The position numbers and the translations under genes are program-made. Below, piece by piece: positions 57,556 through 64,000 of a DNA stretch of 64,000 nucleotides. How positions within the stretch are numbered: the first letter of the stretch is position 1; every line of letters starts with the position of its first letter. The stretch covers positions 20,456,501 to 20,520,500 of the forward strand of contig JAKSXM010000272.1 in assembly GCA_022575985.1 (NCBI GenBank). The letters are read 5' to 3'. The notes beneath the pieces are model-generated. The model searched no databases. It was not told the DNA's origin and worked only from the letters and a program-made list of their open reading frames with translations. The DNA comes from Anagrus nilaparvatae. Lineage: Eukaryota > Arthropoda > Insecta > Hymenoptera > Mymaridae.

Positions 57556-57794
57556 ATTTTGAAAATTTTTAAAAGGGAACAAATAAATTTTATGTAATTT
57601 GAGTTATCAAACTCGAGTTTTCTATTTTAGAAGTCATCATAATTAAGCATATTGTTTAAAACCTTCATTTATCAAAATATGAATAATAATATGTATTCAA
57701 ATGAATTACATCGATTATTCACAAAAATATGTAAATAACGACGTATTGTTTAAACAATTAATCTGGTGACTTTCAAAATAAAAAATTCAGGTTT

Positions 57795-57975
57795 TACTCC
57801 AGTCAAAATACGAGTTTAGTCGTTAATGTAGAATTTTTGTGATTTTTTTAGATAATTAATATTTTACTCTTAAATTAGCTAAAACTACCCCCAAAAAGGG
57901 GTATTTTTGCTATTTTTGCATTTTAAGCGACCGGATTTAGTCCATTTAGGTTTTTTGGTCCACTGATCAGTTTTC
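57795..57975. mobile_element. One end of the TACTCCAG foldback family
   Basis: TACTCCAGTCAAAATACGAG, then AAATTAGCTAAAACTACCCC, GGGTATTTTTGCTATTTTTG and GGTTTTTTGGTCCACTGATC. The other arm is missing. Confidence 0.7.
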
Positions 57976-58210
57976 AAGAATTTACCTATCTTGCTTATTT
58001 ATTGTCCATTTTTTATAATTTAGCGTTCATTCATTCCTCAAATCTGGCTATCCGAAATTGGTTCAAAATTTTGATCACTGTTTAAAAATCGGTTTCAGTG
58101 ATCAAAAATACATACATTTCACTGGGGTGGATCCATTCTCGTGCTAATAAAATTTTTGTATGCATTTAACATTCCTGGCGCCTTGACTATTATATTTTTG
58201 TTTTAGATAA

Positions 58211-59031
58211 TATATAGAAGAAAAAGAAAATTAAAGCTAATTTACATGATTAGCGAAAACGGGTATTCCGTTTTGAATTTGTTCAAACGGATCATTAAAA
58301 ACAGAACATTTTAAATTTTTTGTGAATAGTATTCAATATATCAACCATATTTAATATTAAAGTTTTTGGTTTTAAAAAAAAATTCGTAACGTTTAAGTCC
58401 TTCAAACACCCATTACACTGATGTTTTGAAAGGACAAAGTGATCAAACTTAACTGTTTTCGATTTTACCTGTGAGAAACTAAAACGGAAAGCAGTTATTG
58501 CCTTATAAAATAATACTGTACCCAAAAATAATCTCAATATAAAACTATCAAACTTCTTAAATGTTACAAATTTTTATAAAATATTTATAGACTCTATCGG
58601 ACATTTTGAGCATGTGCAAGAGTTACACTTTTTTATCATGATATACCATCATGCAATTAAAAATTTTTTGAATTTTATGAAAACTCGCGGGTTTTCTAAA
58701 GCAATGTAGAAAACTACATTATATTGAGTTTCTCTAAACCTGTTATCTCTCTCTTACTCATCAGATTGGCTTTTTAGAGATAACAGGCCAAAGCCAATTC
58801 CTATTTCAACCAAGACATCGGATTTGGTTTGTCGAGATTTTACTTATATACAGAATGGAAGTATATTTTGACGCTTACGAGAGCGACTTTATAGCCATCT
58901 GTAATGGTTGTTTTTAAAAACCGAAAATTTAACAAATTTTCCGTTTTCAATGATTTTGAAAAAATTCAAAACAGAATACCCGTTTTCGCAAATCATGGAA
59001 ATTTTCACTAATTTTCTTTATCTTCTATTAT
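58211..59031. mobile_element. Foldback element, CGAAAACGGGTATTC family
   Basis: Left TAGAAGAAAAAGAAAATTAA and GATTAGCGAAAACGGGTATT; right AATACCCGTTTTCGCAAATC and TTTTCTTTATCTTCTA. The inner arms hold CAAACGGATCATTAAAAACA and its counterpart. The antisense frame 58295-58537 falls inside and is not a gene. Fragments at 29913-30880 and 59220-59300. Confidence 0.7.
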
Positions 59032-59344
59032 CAAACGTAAAAATATAACCTATGGACATAAAAATGAAAATAAAAAAATAAGTAAATATGTCTACTTTAA
59101 CCAATTTTTAATGCTTATAATTATATACAAATTTTACTAGCTCTTTAATATATTTGTGGAAAAAAATTATTTAATAACAAAATTGGGAGTTATTTTTAAT
59201 GAAAGCAAATTTTTATAATTTTCAAAAACTGATAAGTCAGTTTTGAATTTGTTCAAACTAATCAGTCCTGCAAACTTCCGTTGCGCTGATTTTTTGAAAA
59301 CCAAAACGTTTCCGTTAAAAAATTCTCCGTTCACAACTATAGTT

Positions 59345-59840
59345 TTTGAAACGGTTCAGTATTGAATTTTTCAATGCCAAAGATATTTTGCAACGATTTT
59401 TTAATCATGATTTATTGAAAACGGCCATAAAAGCATGTCATGTGCCCAGCTATGGTCAAAAAAATTTTTTAAATGTACCCCACATTTAGGTGACGATATA
59501 ACAAATTCTAAGGGTTCTAAGCTAAAATGGACTTTGAAAATTAAAATAGCAGCTTCGATTACCTGGAAGGTAACATTTTAAGTCCAAAATATCGATTTTT
59601 TAATTTAAAAAAATTCACATGGCTTGTATGTATCGATTAGGTGTTAACAGATTATAAATTATTTTTAATTTTAATAATAGTTATACTACCTATAAGTCAA
59701 ATATACCTAATTAAAAAAACTCTCTGAACCAGAGTGAGTGGTTAAAGAATGTAAAAAATTTTAAAATTATACTAACAAATTTTTAATACATATTTCAAAA
59801 ATTTATTATAAAATCCGTTTTTTTGTGGATGATTTAAATC
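59345..59840 (-). repeat. Cuticle-unit distal 3' flank, copy 2
   Basis: AAACGGCCATAAAAGCATGT, CCCCACATTTAGGTGACGAT, GTCGATT-like and CTGAACCAGAGTGAGTGGTT match 42781-43290 and 61682-62040. It lies directly 3' of copy E. Confidence 0.65.
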
Positions 59841-60089
59841 ATTTACTTCAACAGTTTCAGTGAATTACATATTTTCGATATCGGTAATTTAATACTTTTT
59901 TTTCTATATGAAATTAATGTTTACGGTTTATCAATAAGGATTAATGATAATAATTAAAACAAAAATAATTTTTTTTATACTAAAATATAAAATTTTTTTT
60001 ATTCATTAATTTTTTTTTTTACAAAAATAATAAAAACACTATTTATAAAAACAACTTAAAAAAACACAAAAAGGAAAAAAACATCGAAT

Positions 60090-60891
60090 TTAAGCTACTG
60101 GGGCAACTGGAAGATGGGCACCTTGTGGTTGGAAACCGTTTTCATCAGCAACGTATTGTACTGTGTAAGTTTGTCCATCTTGTCCAACATAGGTGAATGA
60201 TCCAGTGACACGGAGGATACCAGCTGGTTCTTCGTTGGCTGATCTTTGGAGTGCTTGGTATTGTGCAGTTTCTTGACGGCTTGAGCCATCAGATAATTCG
60301 TAATTGTATGCGTAGTCACCAAGTCCAATGTTGTTTTGTAAAGTTTCTCTGACTACTTGGATATCAGCTGGATTACCAGAGTATGCTTGTCCTGGACGAG
60401 CTTGTTGGAATTGTGGTACAGCGAAGGCAACGGCCAAGAGGGTAGCGAATGCAACGAACTGTAAAATAAGAGAGAAAATAAATTATTGTAGTTAGCCATG
60501 TTTTATTTTAATTTTTTTTATAAATAAAAATATGCAATTTCTTAGTTATAATGTTTATAATTAATTATTGTAATAAAAAATAAACAATTTATTCGAATAG
60601 TAAATAAATATATTTGCATAAAAAATTTTTTTAAATTACACTAATTGAATACTACTTTCAGTTAACAAGTGCTAAATATTTAAACAAAATTCACATTTTA
60701 ACTAAAAAATATTTTTTTTTTAAATACAACTTTGATCCATAAAACAAAATTTAAAAGAAAAAAATTTTAATTTGTCCACTTATAATTTTATAAATTCACA
60801 ATAATTTTGCAAAAAAAATTTTTTTAACACACTTTTTTTTGTTAATAATAAATAAACACAAAAATTATAATTAAATACATACCGATTTCAT
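60090..60891 (-). CDS. RR-1 cuticle protein, copy E
   Basis: Exon 1 60891-60883 (Met-Lys-Ser), exon 2 60458-60090; 125 residues. It differs from copies A, B and D at several sites: AVPQFQQ for AAPQFQQ, IQVVRETLQNNI for IQVNRETLHNNI, and GSFTYVGQDG for GSFSFVGQDG. The RR-1 domain is complete with the terminal YVADENGFQPQGAHLP. The donor/acceptor pair is conserved, with a small insertion (GAGAGAAAATAA region) just inside the intron near the acceptor. The promoter and upstream block resemble those of copy D. Confidence 0.95.
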
Positions 60892-60965
60892 TTTTGAAAA
60901 AGTTTTTTTTGATTTTTAAAATTAATTAAAAAATTTAATGTTTATTGTTCGAATGAAGAACGAGA

Positions 60966-61002
60966 ACTGAGGCTTTTAATTTTGATTTCTGGCTGTTTTA
61001 TA
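60966..61002 (-). promoter_or_regulatory. TATA box and initiator of cuticle gene E
   Basis: Minus-strand TATAAAACAG (61002-60993), TCAGT (60970-60966), then CTCGTTCTTCATTCGAACAA. Confidence 0.75.
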
Positions 61003-61129
61003 CTAAAAAATTTCTGCATATAATTAAATAAAATAAGTATATTTTTGTATATCTATATCTTTTGTATCCTTTTTTTTAGGATCTCTAGCAAAGGAGACGC
61101 GCATATTGCCACCATAAGTCACGTGGTAA

Positions 61130-61678
61130 TCGGTGATATGTAATACCTGATTTATTTTTACGAAAGTATTAATATCTGAAATTGTAGTTATTACTTAATA
61201 TCACGAATCTGATGATTAAGTTTATGATATAATTTTATAATTTTTGTCTCAAATTTTTTTCTACAAAAAAATATATAAAATAACAATTTTTTTTTCTTAT
61301 TGGACGTGGTACCTAAATTTTTTTCTATGGGAAAACTTTTTATCTTAAAAAAATTTTTTTTCTATGGGAAAACTTTTTATCCTTAAAAGTAAAAAAAGAG
61401 CAATATATTTTTTTTAAAATGTAATTCCTAATTTTTTTCCATGAATTTACTACTATCTAAAAATATTTCTACTCAGTATGTTGAATCTGATAATTAATTT
61501 TTTGAAAGTTTTTGTCTCAAACATTTTTCGCTTTATAAATATGAAAAATAGCCTTATTTTTTTTCATTTTGGATGTAGTACCTCATTCTTTTCTGTGAAA
61601 GTATTAATTTTAGCAACATCGTTTTTACTCGATTTCTCAGATCTGACACTCATTTATTTAAAAATTTTGTTCTCAATT
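61130..61678 (+). mobile_element. Satellite-like element fragment
   Basis: GTAATCGGTGATATGTAATA, TTATTGGACGTGGTACCTAA, ATTTTGGATGTAGTACCTCA; about four units, no hairpin end. It is fused to the upstream block of copy E, the same arrangement as at copies B and D. Confidence 0.6.
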
Positions 61679-61681
61679 AGA

Positions 61682-62040
61682 GTCCTTATGCGTCCGGGAG
61701 ATACCCTGCGAGACCTGACGAGGCCATGCGAACATGTCATTTTTAATCCAGTTTTTAATCATGATTTATTAAAAACGGCCATAAAAGCATGCCAGTGTGC
61801 CCAGATTTGGTCGTTTGGGGTTGTAAGCTAAAAAGGAATTTGGAAATGAAAAGAGCAGCCTCAATTACTTATATGGTAACATTTTAAAAATTCAAATGGC
61901 TTGTACGTGTCGATTAGGTGCTAATGGGTTATAAATGATTTTTAATTTTAATAATCGTTATACCTATAATTGAAATACCTAACAAAAAAAAACTCTGAGG
62001 ACCAGAGTGAGTTGTTAAAGAATGCAAAAAATTTAATTTT
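61682..62040 (-). repeat. Cuticle-unit distal 3' flank, copy 3
   Basis: GTCCGGGAGATACCCTGCGA, AAAAGCATGCCAGTGTGCCC and GGACCAGAGTGAGTTGTTAA, as in the other two copies. It leads into the 3' flank of the truncated unit below. Confidence 0.65.
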
Positions 62041-62289
62041 TTCAATAGTGAATTACTTATTATTGAGTATCAATGATTTAATTTTTAAACTAGAGAAATT
62101 TGAAAAATAATTAAATTGTTCATAATATAAATAACAAATTAAATTTATTAAAAAATGTACATGGTATACTATTTTATTTTTTGTAATTTATTCATGATAT
62201 TTTTTTTTCCATGAAATTAATGTATAATATTTATCAATAAAAATTACCTAATAATAATTAAATCAAAAATAAATTTTTAATACTAAAAT

Positions 62290-62434
62290 ATAAAATTTTT
62301 TTTATTTATTATTAATTTTTTTTTTGTTTTTAAAAAAATAATAAAGACACTATTTTATAAAAACAACTTATAAGAAAACACAAAAGGGAGAAAAAAAACA
62401 TTGAATTTAAACTACTGGGCAACTGGAAGATTAA
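62290..62434 (-). pseudogene. Truncated cuticle gene, 3' end only
   Basis: The conserved 3' UTR (AATAATAAAGACACTATTTT, AAAAACAACTTATAAG) is followed by the last 30 or so coding bases (ATCTTCCAGTTGCCCAGTAG on the minus strand, with one C missing relative to the intact genes). At 62434 the match ends abruptly in TTAATTAAATTGTTCATAAT, which belongs to the 3' flank of another unit. Confidence 0.8.
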
Positions 62435-62562
62435 TTAAATTGTTCATAATATAATGAACAAATTTAACTCTTTTAAAACTTTTAAATATTTTTTATTTCA
62501 GAATTAACATTTTTTTTCTATGAAATTAATATATAATGATTATGAATGAGGATTAGTAATAA
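62435..62562 (-). repeat. Second, orphan cuticle 3' flank
   Basis: TTAATTAAATTGTTCATAAT, TTTCAGAATTAACATTTTTT and GAATGAGGATTAGTAATAAT match the flank downstream of copy C (30935-31085). It is cut off at 62563 by a satellite-like element, so the gene it served is gone. Confidence 0.65.
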
Positions 62563-62563
62563 T

Positions 62564-64000
62564 ACGCTGCCAAGTAATTGGCACTATGGTTCCTCATTAG
62601 CAATAACAAAATGTTCATAATGGTCTATTTTACCTAACAAAGTATAATGTCATAAGAAATACTAAGAATGATCTTTGAATGATCTTATCCTTGATACTAT
62701 TAGCATAGAATAATATTACTTCTATTAGTTTAACATATCATGGAAAAAATTAGGTTTTTTACATAAAAAAAAGAAGATTTTTCTACACTAGTACATAATC
62801 TTCTTTTATGATAATTATGTCTGGTAGACAGTTTTTGGTGTAGCTGGTGTAGTTATATCTTGAAGACATAATTACACCAGCTACAGGAATAAAGAAAAAA
62901 TTTTTGCTATGTTTAAAAATGATACCTAGTAAAAACAATAATTCTAGATATTAGTAATTTCATAGAAATAAATTAAGTACTATGTCCTTAAAAAAAAAAA
63001 CTATGGGATTTTTTTAATTATTTTTTGTAAAAAATTAAAAAAAAAAAAAAATTCCAAAAATTACGTATCAGACGGAGAAATCCTTTACAAACGATAATTC
63101 TAGATGTTCATACTTTCATAGGAAGAAATTAAGTACTGCGTCCTAAAATAAAAAAAAATTTGGCGTTTTTTGTATTTATTGGTGACAAAAATTTTAAGAA
63201 AAAAATTTTGAAAAAATTACGTATCAGATCCAAAAAATTACTATAAACGATATTTCTAAAACTAGTACTTCCACAGAAATAAATTAAGTACTGCGTCCAT
63301 AAAGAAAAAGAAAATGGGTATTTTTTAATGTATTTTTTGGTGAAAAAAATATTCAAAAAAAAAATTATATGATTCGAGATATCAACTAAAAACCATACTT
63401 TTAGATATCAGTACTTTCATGGAAAAAAAAGGAGGCACTACTTCCAAAAAAAAAAAAATTATGGTATTTTTTTAATTAATTTTTGTAAAAAATTTTGAAA
63501 AAAGAAATTTCGAAAAAGTATGTATCAGATGGAGAAATCCTTTATAAACGATAATTCTAGATACTCGTACTTTCATAGGAAAAAATTAAGTATTACGTCC
63601 TAAAATAAAAAAAATTTTGAAAAAATTAAGTATCAGATCCAAAAAATTACTATAAACGATATTTCTAAAACTAGTACTTCCACAGAAATAAATTAAGTAC
63701 TGCATCCATAAAGAAAAAAAAAATTGGTTTTTTTGTATTTTATGGTGAAAAAAATTTTGAGAAAAAAATTTTCAAAAAATTAGTTATCTGATTCGAGATA
63801 TCGAGTAAAAATCGTACTTTCAAATATAAGTACTTTCGTGGAAATAAATGAGGTATTACATCCAAATTAAAAAAAAAAAAAAGTAGTTTGAGATTTTTTT
63901 GTGAAAAAATTTTTGAAAAAAAAATTAGGTGTTAATTCCATAATGGTTGTGAAATTTCACCGGTTACATACACACACACACACACACACATACAGACTTT
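62564..64000 (-). mobile_element. Satellite-like element, runs off the window
   Basis: Starts with the family terminus CGCTGCCAAGTAATTGGCAC and GGTTCCTCATTA, then about seven units (TACTTCCACAGAAATAAATT, GATTCGAGATATCGAG), TTGTGAAATTTCACCGGTTA and a (CA)n run at 63969-63990. A short palindrome at about 62790-62885 (AGACATAATTACACCAGCTA-type) is inserted near the start. The other end lies beyond 64000. Confidence 0.7.

Noticed and set aside
62564..64000. Helitron assignment for the hairpin-capped satellite-like family
   Set aside because: A hairpin is present, but a CTRR end, a TC start and a Rep/helicase protein were not seen, so the class is left open.

Overview
The window is a stretch of insect nuclear genome. 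The support is: intron-containing genes with short GT-AG introns, a family of RR-1 (Rebers-Riddiford) cuticle-protein genes, a short interstitial TTAGG array, a 5S-like RNA sequence, and non-LTR retrotransposon remains. The DNA is very A+T-rich and the proteins are biased to Asn, Ile, Lys and Leu. The species cannot be fixed from sequence alone; an A+T-rich insect such as a parasitoid wasp or a hemipteran would fit. No bacterial, plasmid, phage or CRISPR feature was seen.

Positions 1-20200 hold four unrelated genes separated by repeats. They are the 3' half of a TMEM53-like (DUF829) gene (+, 229-4751), an intronless BTB/POZ gene (-, 7755-9056), an unrecognised six-exon gene coding for a Lys/Asn/Ser-rich protein (+, 12612-17110), and a complete eight-exon SLC17-type anion transporter (-, 17357-19440). 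The last two genes are tail to tail. The large intron of the unknown gene holds a 5S rRNA-like sequence with an internal duplication, and a 24-25 bp minisatellite inside a mobile element.

Positions 20200-63000 are a tandem and inverted array of RR-1 cuticle genes. Five are intact: 20389-21216 (+), 28104-28882, 31234-32101, 36511-37296 and 60090-60891 (all -). All have a 9-bp first exon (Met-Lys-Ser), one intron, a 369-bp or slightly shorter second exon, and a shared TATA/initiator/5' UTR module. A divergent sixth copy (48181-50948) is still open, but its intron is filled with retroelement fragments. A seventh is only a 3' scrap (62290-62434). Flanking blocks without genes show further lost units, so the locus grew and decayed by repeated unequal exchange. 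The intact genes probably encode secreted, chitin-binding structural proteins expressed together.

The rest is mostly mobile DNA, much of it nested. One long-armed foldback family begins TACTCCAGTCAAAATACG and has about 143-bp tandem subunits in its arms (four two-ended copies). A dispersed satellite-like family has roughly 145-bp units and is capped by GGTTCCTC/GAGGAACC. Other elements include TIR elements of 2.2 and 3.4 kb, many palindromic MITEs, and truncated LINE reverse-transcriptase fragments. In several cases one element sits inside another, so insertion order can be read directly.
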